64,000 nucleotides of DNA from NCBI RefSeq assembly GCF_027594745.1, contig NZ_CP110854.1:372001-436000 (forward strand). The letters run 5' to 3'. This stretch comes from Saprospira grandis (GTDB taxonomy: Bacteria > Bacteroidota > Bacteroidia > Chitinophagales > Saprospiraceae). A program made the translations under genes and the position numbers. Positions within the stretch are counted from its first letter, which is position 1, and the number at the start of each line of letters is the position of its first letter. A model generated the notes under the pieces. That model did not search any database. It worked only from the letters and a program-made list of their open reading frames with translations, and had not been told where the DNA came from. Positions 50,676-59,224 of the stretch are shown here, piece after piece.

Positions 50676-52271
50676 CTAATAGACCACTTTCTTTGCCTCT
50701 GCATTAGCTAATAATAAAAGGAACTCTCGGGCTTGCTCTCCAGATAAACCACTCTTCACCTCATCTTCTAAGCCTTTCACTAAAGTGTTACTCCAAGTTT
50801 TTTTCCGACTAGCTGTTCGGAGAAAGCCAAAATTATCGTCAAATAAAATCTTCTCTAGCTCTGACTTTCGGCTAAAATGTGTAACTAGGTTGCGAACCTG
50901 CCCCCATTGGCTGGCAGAAATAACTTCCAAATATTTCAAGTAATTCCTTCTAAAGCTTTCAACTCTTTTGCTTAACTGACGACTTGAACTATGATCCAGT
51001 TGCTCTTGCTCTAATAAGTCGACTAGCAGTTCATCCCCTGCCCCTATTTCTACAAAAGCAGTTGTTTCTATAAGTTCTACTTTATCTTCTTGTTTATGAA
51101 TTTGAAAGGATTGTTGTTCCAAAAACTCACTTCTAGTCAAAGGCTCAGAATCCTTAGAAGCCCTTAACTCAGCGGCTGACTTTACACCAATATGTTTCGC
51201 ATTCAAAAAGCTAGGATTAACCAACAACTTACCAAACCCCTCTGCCTGGAATCCTCCCAACCAAATGATTTTAGGCAATAGCTTCGCTTTTTCTGATAAT
51301 TCAATAAAAAAAACAGAGCCCTTATCTAAAAGCCAGCGATCAGCATCTCTAGCATTTCGATAGGCATTCCATGGAGAATAAACTGTTGAGCTCATATAAT
51401 TTGCAGACAAACAGATTTTAGCGCCCTTGTCTTCAATCCCAAGCGCATCCAAGATAACATCTAACTGAGGCTCTGCCGTAACCTGCCCATCCTTAATAAA
51501 GGCCACCCTACTTTCTGCGTAGAGCGCCACCAGCTTTTTAGAGGCCAAACCTTCAATAGATATCTCATAAGGTTCAATGAGCTCTTCTTTTTGTATTGAG
51601 GCATCCCCATAAGGAACAATATCTACCTGCCCAAACTCAGCAGATCTAGACTTTCCTAAACGTTTACTTTTACCTCTTGCAAAAAAGCTCTGCACAAAGC
51701 TGATTAAATCTTTTTCTTCCTCTGCTATCTCAATATCAAAAAGCCATTTACTTCCTTTAGGTAAGGCTTCATAATTATACATTTGCCCATCCTTTGAGCG
51801 TCTTTTATTGCGATCATAAGCCGTTTTGATCGTTAGTTTCTTATCTAAATTTAGAGAATGAAAGATCCCTTTCTCCTCCTGATAGATAATATATTCTTTA
51901 CGCATTTGCTTGAGCTGTACAGGCGGCTCTTCCCTCAATGTCTTCCGAGTATACTCATCCAACAGAAAATCAAGATAAACATCCGACTTATTTGTCTTTT
52001 TATTGAAGAAACAACGAGGCACTTTTAAACACTGCTGCGAAGTTTCTACCATAGGATGTGCATCTCCTACTCTAATCTTTGTGCTACCTATAGCTTGTAA
52101 AGCCTGAATCAGCTGCTCATCTTCTCTTCGATAAGCTTCCTGAATAAGCATACCCCAAAATTTACTTCCAGGAATATAATCTAAAGTTTCGCTTACTGAA
52201 GCCGTTGCACTACTTGCATTAAGTATAACGTCTGACAAAAAGCGACATTGAAATGATAGTTTAACAAACAT
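50676..52271 (-). CDS. csx10: Csx10-like type III-D RAMP protein
   Basis: 531 residues. The N-terminus (MFVKLSFQCRFLSDVIL, VSETLDYIPGSKFWGMLIQEAY) matches the Csx10/Cas5-like RAMP layout. The middle has YNYEALPKGSKWLFDIEI and the Gly-rich helix region SKRLGKSRSAEFGQVDIVPY. A long helical C-terminus follows (about 400-531). Csx10 is the distinctive Cas5-group subunit of subtype III-D and should cap the 5' handle of the crRNA. It lies 1 nt downstream of the Csm3-like gene. Assignment is by motifs read by eye, without a profile search. Confidence 0.7.
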   Translation of the reverse strand: MFVKLSFQCRFLSDVILNASSATASVSETLDYIPGSKFWGMLIQEAYRREDEQLIQALQAIGSTKIRVGDAHPMVETSQQCLKVPRCFFNKKTNKSDVYLDFLLDEYTRKTLREEPPVQLKQMRKEYIIYQEEKGIFHSLNLDKKLTIKTAYDRNKRRSKDGQMYNYEALPKGSKWLFDIEIAEEEKDLISFVQSFFARGKSKRLGKSRSAEFGQVDIVPYGDASIQKEELIEPYEISIEGLASKKLVALYAESRVAFIKDGQVTAEPQLDVILDALGIEDKGAKICLSANYMSSTVYSPWNAYRNARDADRWLLDKGSVFFIELSEKAKLLPKIIWLGGFQAEGFGKLLVNPSFLNAKHIGVKSAAELRASKDSEPLTRSEFLEQQSFQIHKQEDKVELIETTAFVEIGAGDELLVDLLEQEQLDHSSSRQLSKRVESFRRNYLKYLEVISASQWGQVRNLVTHFSRKSELEKILFDDNFGFLRTASRKKTWSNTLVKGLEDEVKSGLSGEQAREFLLLLANAEAKKVVY

Positions 52272-52272
52272 A

Positions 52273-52953
52273 TTATTTTTGGGATTTTAGGATAGTAAAA
52301 GCAATTCTTCCAAGACCACGATGACGACTTTGTCCCATAGACTTTATAGCCTGTAGTACCTTTGTCAACTGTTCAACATCCTCTTCAGCCACATTATCTA
52401 TAACACCATAAACAGATAGCGGTATACAAACTTCTATTGTTCGTAGACTTGTATTTTTAGCAATTCCATTCTGGCCATCAATAGCCGTTGAACTAATTCT
52501 TTGGAAAAGACGCGCCTGACGTTTCGACCCTTCATTTAATAAGCTATCAGCTAGAAACTTACTTAAGTAGGCATTACTAAAAAAAGCCTGTTGCTGATAA
52601 TGAACTAAAGACTCTAGAGTTTCAACTTCTTCAGACTTAGCTGCTTCATCCAATGCCTTAAATGCTGCCGTTTTCTCCTGCTCTGTTTTTGCCTCAATTA
52701 ACTGACTTCGACGCTCTTGGTCATTATAACCAAAGACTCTATCCATAAAGGCCTGATCAAAACCACTATACTCATTATCTACTAAAAGCTGAGCCGCATC
52801 TCTAATAATCCCCTTTAAGGTTCTTCCAGGTACATAAGGTAGTCCGTTCTCATCTTTAATTGTTGTAGCATCCATATCTGCCCCTACGGATAAACCAGAG
52901 CCTAAATGCCAGTTAGAAAAGAACTGCAACTCATATTTAATCGATTGATACAT
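52273..52953 (-). CDS. Csm3-like Cas7 RAMP protein
   Basis: 226-residue single Cas7 unit. It reads FSNWHLGSGLSVGADMDATTIKD and GLPYVPGRTLKGIIRDA, very close to the Csm3 pattern in which an Asp in the VDSPVIR loop cuts target RNA every 6 nt; here D28 in MDATTIK is the equivalent. The C-terminus has SMGQSRHRGLGRIAFTI, the conserved Gly-rich loop. It lies 8 nt downstream of cas10. It is probably a backbone subunit with slicing activity. Confidence 0.8.
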   Translation of the reverse strand: MYQSIKYELQFFSNWHLGSGLSVGADMDATTIKDENGLPYVPGRTLKGIIRDAAQLLVDNEYSGFDQAFMDRVFGYNDQERRSQLIEAKTEQEKTAAFKALDEAAKSEEVETLESLVHYQQQAFFSNAYLSKFLADSLLNEGSKRQARLFQRISSTAIDGQNGIAKNTSLRTIEVCIPLSVYGVIDNVAEEDVEQLTKVLQAIKSMGQSRHRGLGRIAFTILKSQK

Positions 52954-52961
52954 ATCTGAGT

Positions 52962-54485
52962 TTATTTATTGTTGTTTGGAATATAGTTATCAATAGCCTT
53001 CAGGGCCAACAAGTCATAAGCCCCCTTTAGAATATCCTTGCTATTTTCTCTTCCAAGAGAAGAGTCCAGCTGCATAAGTTGTGAATAATATAATTGGAAG
53101 ATTCGCTCTAGCTCTAAACTTAGCTGACTTTCTGAAAGATGATTTAATTGCCCCAAAACCTTTCTTATTCGGCTGAAGAGGACTTGCATCTGAGGGTCTT
53201 TTTCATTCTTGAGTAGATGATAACGCTTTAATAAAGTATCTAGAAAAATGCCCTCCTCATTACTTTTGAGCTCTTTAATAAAGTAGGGTTGTGGACTAAT
53301 TAAATCTGCTGACTGTATTTCTTCCGTCCGAATCCCCCCCGCATAAGAGCGAATAAATGATGTTTCTACTTTATGAAAGCTGATGGAAGCAGGCGTTGTT
53401 CTTAAATTCTTATCCCTTGATTTACTCTTAGCATAAGTACAAAGATCCTTGGCCAACTTAAAGCCATAATGAAAGGGATATTTTGACTTTATATAGGCTA
53501 TACCAGCACAAGCCGTGAGACGCTCATCTATTTTTTGCTTTGTCTTTTCCTCAAATGCTCTAAGGTAGGTCTCACAAAAGAAAAGAGCATAGCGCGCCTG
53601 TATCACCACAACTAAATCATCCCCTCCACAAATAATAGGGCGAAGCGGTAGTTTGTATTTGCCAGTCTCTTTGTCTATCTCTAATTCCCCTCCTTCTTCT
53701 AAATAGGATACAAGTTCATCCTTTGCCTTTTCAAATGCTTTGATATTAGCTTTATCTAAGCCCTCTGAAAAATCGCAACTAGCCTTTTGATAACCTCCTG
53801 GATTCGCCTCTCTCTCCTTTAAAAGACGTGGAATTTTAATTCCCAAATCATTGCCATCTGCATAAATAACAGCTAACCAGTTATCCTCCCGACGACTAAT
53901 TGCAGCAAACTCTCGCAAGAATATATAGCGACTATCCTTCCCCAAGAGTTTTTCCTCTAAAGGAGTAAGACCTTTTGACTCAACTATTGCTCTCTTTTTT
54001 AACTGCCCATTATCTAATAACTCTTGCTTCTCATAAGCTTTAACTGGGTTTCCTGTCTGTGGTGCACGAGCCGCAATCATCCAGCCCTCTGTATTTGGCC
54101 GCCCAATAAATGCCCGCTTTTGCACTAAAGCCTGCTCTGATCGGCTATAGTGCTCTTCTTTGAAAGCTCCATCTACTAAGACAACCGACTGACTCAGTTG
54201 TAAGCCTGGCGCTTCTTGACTAACGTATATCGGCATATACTGACAAAGCTTTTCACAAGCCGCCAAATCATCAAATAGATATTTGATCTTTCCAGCCGCA
54301 GCTACAATCAAATTTTCTTTTTTAAAATCAACGCCCAAATAAGCTAGGGCCTCTTCTAATGCGTCTGGAGTAGATAATTGCTCCACTAACTCACTGGCTC
54401 CAGCAATCTCTTTGAGCTTATTCGTCTGAAAGATAAAAGACTGTATGCCCTGCACCGAAGCCGAGTATAAATATTTTTTTGACAT
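52962..54485 (-). CDS. cas10: Cas10, GGDD-active, without HD domain
   Basis: 507 residues, short for Cas10. The N-terminal palm-like region has SVQGIQSFIFQTNKLKEIAG and GASELVEQL. The catalytic palm has YADGNDLG at 208-215 and C-GGDD at 286-290, the motif that makes cyclic oligoadenylate from ATP. No N-terminal HD (H-D) nuclease motif is present, as usual in type III-D, so DNA cutting by Cas10 is not expected. Defence should rely on cyclic-oligoadenylate signalling to the CARF-HEPN protein and on RNA slicing by Cas7 units. It starts 4 nt after the HNH gene. Confidence 0.88.
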   Translation of the reverse strand: MSKKYLYSASVQGIQSFIFQTNKLKEIAGASELVEQLSTPDALEEALAYLGVDFKKENLIVAAAGKIKYLFDDLAACEKLCQYMPIYVSQEAPGLQLSQSVVLVDGAFKEEHYSRSEQALVQKRAFIGRPNTEGWMIAARAPQTGNPVKAYEKQELLDNGQLKKRAIVESKGLTPLEEKLLGKDSRYIFLREFAAISRREDNWLAVIYADGNDLGIKIPRLLKEREANPGGYQKASCDFSEGLDKANIKAFEKAKDELVSYLEEGGELEIDKETGKYKLPLRPIICGGDDLVVVIQARYALFFCETYLRAFEEKTKQKIDERLTACAGIAYIKSKYPFHYGFKLAKDLCTYAKSKSRDKNLRTTPASISFHKVETSFIRSYAGGIRTEEIQSADLISPQPYFIKELKSNEEGIFLDTLLKRYHLLKNEKDPQMQVLFSRIRKVLGQLNHLSESQLSLELERIFQLYYSQLMQLDSSLGRENSKDILKGAYDLLALKAIDNYIPNNNK

Positions 54486-54489
54486 TTGT

Positions 54490-55245
54490 TTAGATGTAAT
54501 GTGGGTTTAAAAATTTCTTCCCATAGTTGGGACTTGATTCCAATAAAATATGTTCAAAAAGGTAAACTATGACATTAAAAAACTGTGCTGCGGCATGTTC
54601 TTCTTTCCACATAGTTATAAACCTCCTGTATGCCCCTTCTAATTCCGTTTGAGTCTTTCCTTTCATTTGATTCCTTACGGTATTAAACACTGTGTATCTA
54701 GAAGAACAAAGATCTTCTATATTTAAATTTAATATTTCATCAAGCTCTTTATCAACACCAGTATCTCCAGATTTAATATATAAATACTTATTTACTGATA
54801 CAAATGTTAATTTCATATGCTCATAAAAACCTACTTTATCTAAACTAGGGTTCAGAATACTTTTAAAATTTTCGCCCCCCTTATAATTGTCGCAAGATCC
54901 CACCTCTCGACCTTTAGCATGTTTACCAAAAGAACACGACCCAAACAAGTTTGAATAATTAAGTGCCTCTGATTTATAGTCATATTTTGACAGAAAATGC
55001 TCTACAGATAACTTTACTGCTATATTTCCATGCTCCTCTTTCTGTTTGATTATTCTCATACAATAACAACATAAACTATGTTGGTCCTTTAAAAGATCTT
55101 TACATAACTCCTTAAATCTATTCTTATTACCTTTTCCATAAAATTTCTCATACTGTTCTTTACCTGGTTGTTCAAAAAAAGATTCATCCTTATCTTTCTT
55201 ATAGTTTTCTAAGGCTTCACAACTAGTCTTCCCTACATGCAACAT
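54490..55245 (-). CDS. ptuB: PtuB-like HNH endonuclease (Septu)
   Basis: 251 residues from ATG 55245, which lies one base after the ATPase stop codon; ATG 55284 would add 13 residues overlapping the ATPase gene. It contains an HNH / TIGR02646-type core: CCYC (residues 72-75 of the longer form), SVEHFLSK with E95-H96, YSNLFGSC with N112, and SCDNYKG. The four-cysteine layout suggests a structural zinc. In the Septu system PtuB is the nuclease partner of the PtuA ATPase. Only 4 nt separate it from cas10. Confidence 0.8.
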   Translation of the reverse strand: MLHVGKTSCEALENYKKDKDESFFEQPGKEQYEKFYGKGNKNRFKELCKDLLKDQHSLCCYCMRIIKQKEEHGNIAVKLSVEHFLSKYDYKSEALNYSNLFGSCSFGKHAKGREVGSCDNYKGGENFKSILNPSLDKVGFYEHMKLTFVSVNKYLYIKSGDTGVDKELDEILNLNIEDLCSSRYTVFNTVRNQMKGKTQTELEGAYRRFITMWKEEHAAAQFFNVIVYLFEHILLESSPNYGKKFLNPHYI

Positions 55246-55246
55246 A

Positions 55247-57586
55247 CTATTTAAAATTAAATATAAATTCAATCTCTTTCCCAATCAAATAATCATCATC
55301 AAGTGGCAAGTATTCTTTTAACTTTTCTAAGCATTTTCTTGCACCTTTTAAATCTTCATTAACTATACAAGAGGCCATTTTTTTCATTTCTAATATAACA
55401 TATTTAGGATAACTTGCTAAGTATGATAATCTTTCATACAATCGATCTATTTTGATGCCTTGTATATTCGACTCTTTTATTACTTCATCTATAGAAATTA
55501 AAAACACTGCTACATCTGAGGGCTTTATACTCTTAGGATTTAGGCGATTAACCACCAAAGGCGAATGTGTAGTCACTATAAAACGAGCACGATTAAACTT
55601 CTCTACTAAGATATTTAAGACTCTAGTTTGCCAAAGAGGGTGCAAAAAGAGATCTATTTCATCAATAAAAATAATTCCCTCTTGTGTTTCAAAACCTTCA
55701 CTATAATCATAATGCTCTGCATAACGTATAACTAAATGTCCCACCCAAATAAAGACAGACTTATAGCCCTGACTCAGACGACTAAAAGAAATCACTTGTT
55801 CCTTTAATTCCTCATCATCATCTTCTGATTTGGATGCTCCAAGCTTAACCCATAAAGTGTCTTTATTGGCTGCATTAAAAGAAACTTCCCGACCTATAAT
55901 CTTGCTCATCAACTTAAAGACTAAGTCAGATGCTTTCTTATACCCATCTCGCTTTCTTTGACTAATTTTCTTTTTCGTGAGATCCTCCTCCCGCTCAATA
56001 CTTTCTTCTAAGTTTAGCCCTTCATTATGCGTAATCATCAACCAGCGTTTCAGCTCTTCCAACTTATTATCCCCCTCTTCAGTAATCAAGTTTTCTAAAT
56101 CGGAGATAGTAGAACGCCCTTGATAATTTTTTGCACCAGCCTGTTCTTCTTTTTTAGTTGACAAAGGGCGAGTACGTCCTTGCGCAAAGCCTAATATTGG
56201 TATAGGAAATTCTCGTCCATTAAGAAGTCTAAACTTCTCTACTTTTTCCTCAGCCTCATCGTCTTCAATCGGCTCTTCATGAGGTTTAAATAGTATTCGA
56301 TGTACGTGCTTTCGTTTTTCTTCTTTAGTTCTCGAACTAAAACACAACTCAATCGATCCATCAAGAGCTAATATTTCTTTATATGAAGATGCCTTTATAG
56401 TTTTCTCAACTCTATCTACTCTCAACCAACCTTTTAAAGGCTCCCTTGCTTCTAGCTGATAAACACCTGTAAGGGCTAATGCAATACTTCTTAAAATAGT
56501 CGTCTTTCCAGAACCATTCAGTCCAAGAAAACAACTAACTCGATGACTTAAATCTATCTCTAGCTCTTCAAAATGACCAATATTTTTTAAGGATAAGGAC
56601 TCTAACGTCACCCCTTTTATCGCTTTATCTGAAACTTTGCCTCCTTCCCTAAAAAAAGGTATACCTACTTTATAGCGATAATATTCCCAATCCTCTTTTT
56701 CTGTTTTTAGCTTTAAATCTCCTCCCCCTGCAAGAAGCCCATAGTTAATTGCATTAAAATCTGCCTTCTCTAAAAAGGATAATATGCCCTTTGCTGGCTC
56801 AGAATGATAAGTATATTCTTTCTTCCACTCCCCATTTCTAACTTGAACAGCTCCTATTGTCTTGGCTATTTTAGCAGCTATTGAAAGAGACTTATCTTTG
56901 CCACTATTCTTATCTCTGCTCTCATCCTTATCTTCTTCTTTAGATCGAATAACTAAGCGTTCCCGTTCCGTCCGTGTATTGATTTCATAAAAACACTCTG
57001 GCTCTTCTGAGTTTTCCTTCCTTTTTTTATTCTTCCAAAAGGAAATCTTCAGCTCATCTGGCTGCTGACCAACTGTACTTACATAAAAATAGTATTTGTA
57101 AATGAGGTCATCTTTTTCAGATTGCTCTACCTTCTCTACTAAGGCACTAATGATTTCTCCAAAGCGTTCGGAAGGCTTGAGTCTAAGGTCTTTTATCCGA
57201 TCAAATAAACTTGTCCGCCACTTTAGCTTTGACAAAAGTATATCTGATTCCTGAATAGCTAACTCCGAGTTGTGAATAAACCACCACTTATCATAGCCAA
57301 TACCTGACTGTTGCTCTATTTCTCTCAGAAAAAGCATATCAGCCTTCGACAACAACAAAAACTGCAACTTAGGGTAACTAGCTTTTAGCGCTAAAATCTG
57401 TTCATCATAAACAGGCTTAGCGATAGACTCACTATTGGCCCATAATAAACGATGCTCCCCATCCAAATACAGTCCATCCAGCTCCAGGCCACCCAAGGCC
57501 TGCACCTTTTCTTTCTGCCAGTTGGTTTCTCGATAACCAAAGCGCTTATTAAAGAGCGCCTTAATCTCTGCTAGTTGCTTAGCCAT
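55247..57586 (-). CDS. ptuA: PtuA-like AAA ATPase (Septu) with long N-terminal extension
   Basis: 779 residues. The ABC/SMC-type ATPase core lies at about 325-700: Walker A GLNGSGKTT (355-363), signature LSQGYKS (604-610), Walker B IIFIDEIDLFLHP (638-650), and H-loop TTHSP (672-676). Before it is an unusual 320-residue N-terminal part: an alpha/beta segment (1-130, LGGLELDGLYLDGEHRLLWAN, KLQFLLLSKADMLF) and a Lys/Glu-rich segment (180-235). PtuA proteins normally begin with the ATPase core, so the extension could be a sensing or Cas-docking domain; this is inference. It is the first gene of the operon. Confidence 0.78.
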   Translation of the reverse strand: MAKQLAEIKALFNKRFGYRETNWQKEKVQALGGLELDGLYLDGEHRLLWANSESIAKPVYDEQILALKASYPKLQFLLLSKADMLFLREIEQQSGIGYDKWWFIHNSELAIQESDILLSKLKWRTSLFDRIKDLRLKPSERFGEIISALVEKVEQSEKDDLIYKYYFYVSTVGQQPDELKISFWKNKKRKENSEEPECFYEINTRTERERLVIRSKEEDKDESRDKNSGKDKSLSIAAKIAKTIGAVQVRNGEWKKEYTYHSEPAKGILSFLEKADFNAINYGLLAGGGDLKLKTEKEDWEYYRYKVGIPFFREGGKVSDKAIKGVTLESLSLKNIGHFEELEIDLSHRVSCFLGLNGSGKTTILRSIALALTGVYQLEAREPLKGWLRVDRVEKTIKASSYKEILALDGSIELCFSSRTKEEKRKHVHRILFKPHEEPIEDDEAEEKVEKFRLLNGREFPIPILGFAQGRTRPLSTKKEEQAGAKNYQGRSTISDLENLITEEGDNKLEELKRWLMITHNEGLNLEESIEREEDLTKKKISQRKRDGYKKASDLVFKLMSKIIGREVSFNAANKDTLWVKLGASKSEDDDEELKEQVISFSRLSQGYKSVFIWVGHLVIRYAEHYDYSEGFETQEGIIFIDEIDLFLHPLWQTRVLNILVEKFNRARFIVTTHSPLVVNRLNPKSIKPSDVAVFLISIDEVIKESNIQGIKIDRLYERLSYLASYPKYVILEMKKMASCIVNEDLKGARKCLEKLKEYLPLDDDYLIGKEIEFIFNFK

Positions 57587-58074
57587 GCTGTGCTTTTAAC
57601 CCCAAGCCAACAACAGCCTCCCCCAAAAGGGGGGCTTTACATTTGTTTGGGTCATGGGATAGGTTTACGGTATAATTACGATCTTAAGGTAATAAAAAAA
57701 ATATAATATTGGGCTTTGGCGCCACTTACTTTGACAGAAAAAAGGGATAAAGAGTACTTACTTGAAGCACTCTCTTTTCCCTAACTTTGCTGGGGCCTCA
57801 AGGGGAGGCATTGAGCTGGGGCCAAAGCAAAAAACTAGGCCAAGCGCTAAAGGCCTCATTTTCAATAAATTTATTTTTTAGGCATATATCAAAATTTGAT
57901 GGGGCTACTCATTTATTGATAGATGCCATTTTTTTAGCCCACAAAAGAATAGGCCCCAAAAATAAGCTTCGCTCAGCTTGGCACAACTTTGGAAAAATCT
58001 TTTGCCCTAAGCGCCAAGCAAAGAAGAAAAAAAAATACCTTGGCCCCTCTATTCCTTCTCAAAAAATATAACTT
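57587..58074. other. Intergenic region between defence operon and 305-aa gene
   Basis: Divergent promoter region, no gene seen. An 8-bp-stem hairpin AGCCTCCC...GGGGGGCT (57615-57636) lies in the leader of the ATPase gene. No CRISPR repeats are present. The interval also holds a short block around GGGGCCTCAAGGGGAGGC (57791-57820) that resembles a degenerate GC-rich element. Confidence 0.6.
57762..57789 (+). promoter_or_regulatory. Candidate promoter with exact TAnnTTTG box
   Basis: TTG (57762-57764) and TAACTTTG (57782-57789) are 17 nt apart, an exact match to the Bacteroidetes -7 box with slightly short spacing. Transcription would run right toward the 305-residue secreted protein, giving a leader of about 280 nt. 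Confidence 0.4.
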
Positions 58075-58992
58075 ATGTACTATAAGCTTTTTTTCCTGCT
58101 CGCTCTGCCGAGCCTGCTCTTCGCCCAACATGATTACCCCCAAAAAGAAATTGAACTCTCCGAACTGGCCCTAAGACTGCAGCAAGAAAGAGATAGCTTC
58201 AACCGAAGCTTGCTGGCCCAAAACCTGAAAACCGAACTGCAAAATACTCTGCAAGATACCCAAAGCTATAGCTACCCCTTTGAACAACTAAAAGGAGTCT
58301 CCCTCCTCAATGCCCCCGATAAAAGTTTTCGCATCTTTAGCTGGGAGCTATATGTAGATAAAGAGCATTACACCCAATTCGGCTTTATCCAAAAAGCAGA
58401 TGGCCAACTGTTTTTCCTCAATGATAAGTCCGACGAAATGAGAAGCCCCCAGTTTGGCCGCCTCTCTGCCAATAATTGGTATGGCGCCCTCTATTATAAT
58501 ATACAGCCCTTCGAGTCGAACGGGAAACAGTATTATCTGCTCTTTGGCCGAGATTCTTACTCTTTCTTCGACCGTAGAAAGGTGCTCGATATCCTCTATT
58601 TTGACCGAAAAGGAGCCCCCAAGTTTGGCCAAAATATTATCGATATTAAAGATGGCCGTGGCATGAAGCGAACCGTTAGCCGCCATATTGTCCAATACTC
58701 CGCCGCCGTCTCCGCTGTGCTCAATTATAATCCCGACCAACAAAAAGTGATCTTCGACCACCTGATTTATGGCCGAGCCGTCCCCGGCGCTCCCGCCTCT
58801 AATGTGCCCGACGGTAGCTACTGCGGCCTAGAACTCAAAAAAGGCCGCTGGGTATACATCGATAAGGTCTTTAAAGATGATCCCAATAATGTGCTGGTCA
58901 ATGACCAAAGCCCAATAGAAATTATGAAGCGAACACCCAAAAAGAAAAGAGAAAGTAATCTCCAAAAGATGTTTGGCAACCGCAAAAAATAA
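58075..58992 (+). CDS. Unknown secreted protein, 305 aa
   Basis: Signal peptide LFFLLALPSLLFAQ, then a helical stretch (ELALRLQQERDSFNRSLLAQ) and a large beta-rich domain (YSYPFEQLKGVSLLNAPDK, FRIFSWELYVDKEHYTQFGF, FGRDSYSFFDRRKVLDILYF). The C-terminal tail is very basic (RTPKKKRESNLQKMFGNRKK). This resembles a widespread but uncharacterised Bacteroidetes family of exported proteins. No enzyme motif is recognised. It has a strong terminator and stands alone. Confidence 0.7.
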   Translation: MYYKLFFLLALPSLLFAQHDYPQKEIELSELALRLQQERDSFNRSLLAQNLKTELQNTLQDTQSYSYPFEQLKGVSLLNAPDKSFRIFSWELYVDKEHYTQFGFIQKADGQLFFLNDKSDEMRSPQFGRLSANNWYGALYYNIQPFESNGKQYYLLFGRDSYSFFDRRKVLDILYFDRKGAPKFGQNIIDIKDGRGMKRTVSRHIVQYSAAVSAVLNYNPDQQKVIFDHLIYGRAVPGAPASNVPDGSYCGLELKKGRWVYIDKVFKDDPNNVLVNDQSPIEIMKRTPKKKRESNLQKMFGNRKK

Positions 58993-58996
58993 TGAC

Positions 58997-59034
58997 AAAG
59001 AGCGCCTATCCCCTATCGGATAGGCGCTCTTTTC
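58997..59034 (+). terminator. Strong terminator after the 305-aa gene
   Basis: AAAGAGCGCCTATCC pairs with GGATAGGCGCTCTTT across a six-base loop, with 15 paired bases and a T-run. It starts 5 nt after the stop codon. Confidence 0.9.
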
Positions 59035-59039
59035 GTCTA

Positions 59040-59205
59040 TAAAACCCCGCCAAGGGCTGGCTCGGCCCAGCGCTGCGGAGGGGTGGCCGAAGGCCAGACC
59101 CAGGGCGAAACGAAGTGAAGCCCGCAGGGCCGAACAGACCTGTGAGCCCCGCAGCATAGCGGCGGCCGACCTAGGCGATAGCCTAGCCGGCCGCGGGCCC
59201 CAAAT
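59040..59205. repeat. GC-rich gene-facing element E16
   Basis: This copy ends in GGCCGCGGGCCCC about 20 nt before the 3' end of the HTTM gene and faces it. Its interior closely matches E10 (24224-24375), including the CGCAGCATAGCGGCGGCC segment. Confidence 0.7.
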
Positions 59206-59224
59206 CCCCCTAATATATATGGTC

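Noticed and set aside
54490..57586. Retron with an ATPase/HNH effector
   Set aside because: No reverse transcriptase gene or msr/msd-like structure is present beside the pair.
57615..57636. G/C hairpin as terminator
   Set aside because: Neither strand shows a T-run after the stem, so it is better seen as a leader structure.
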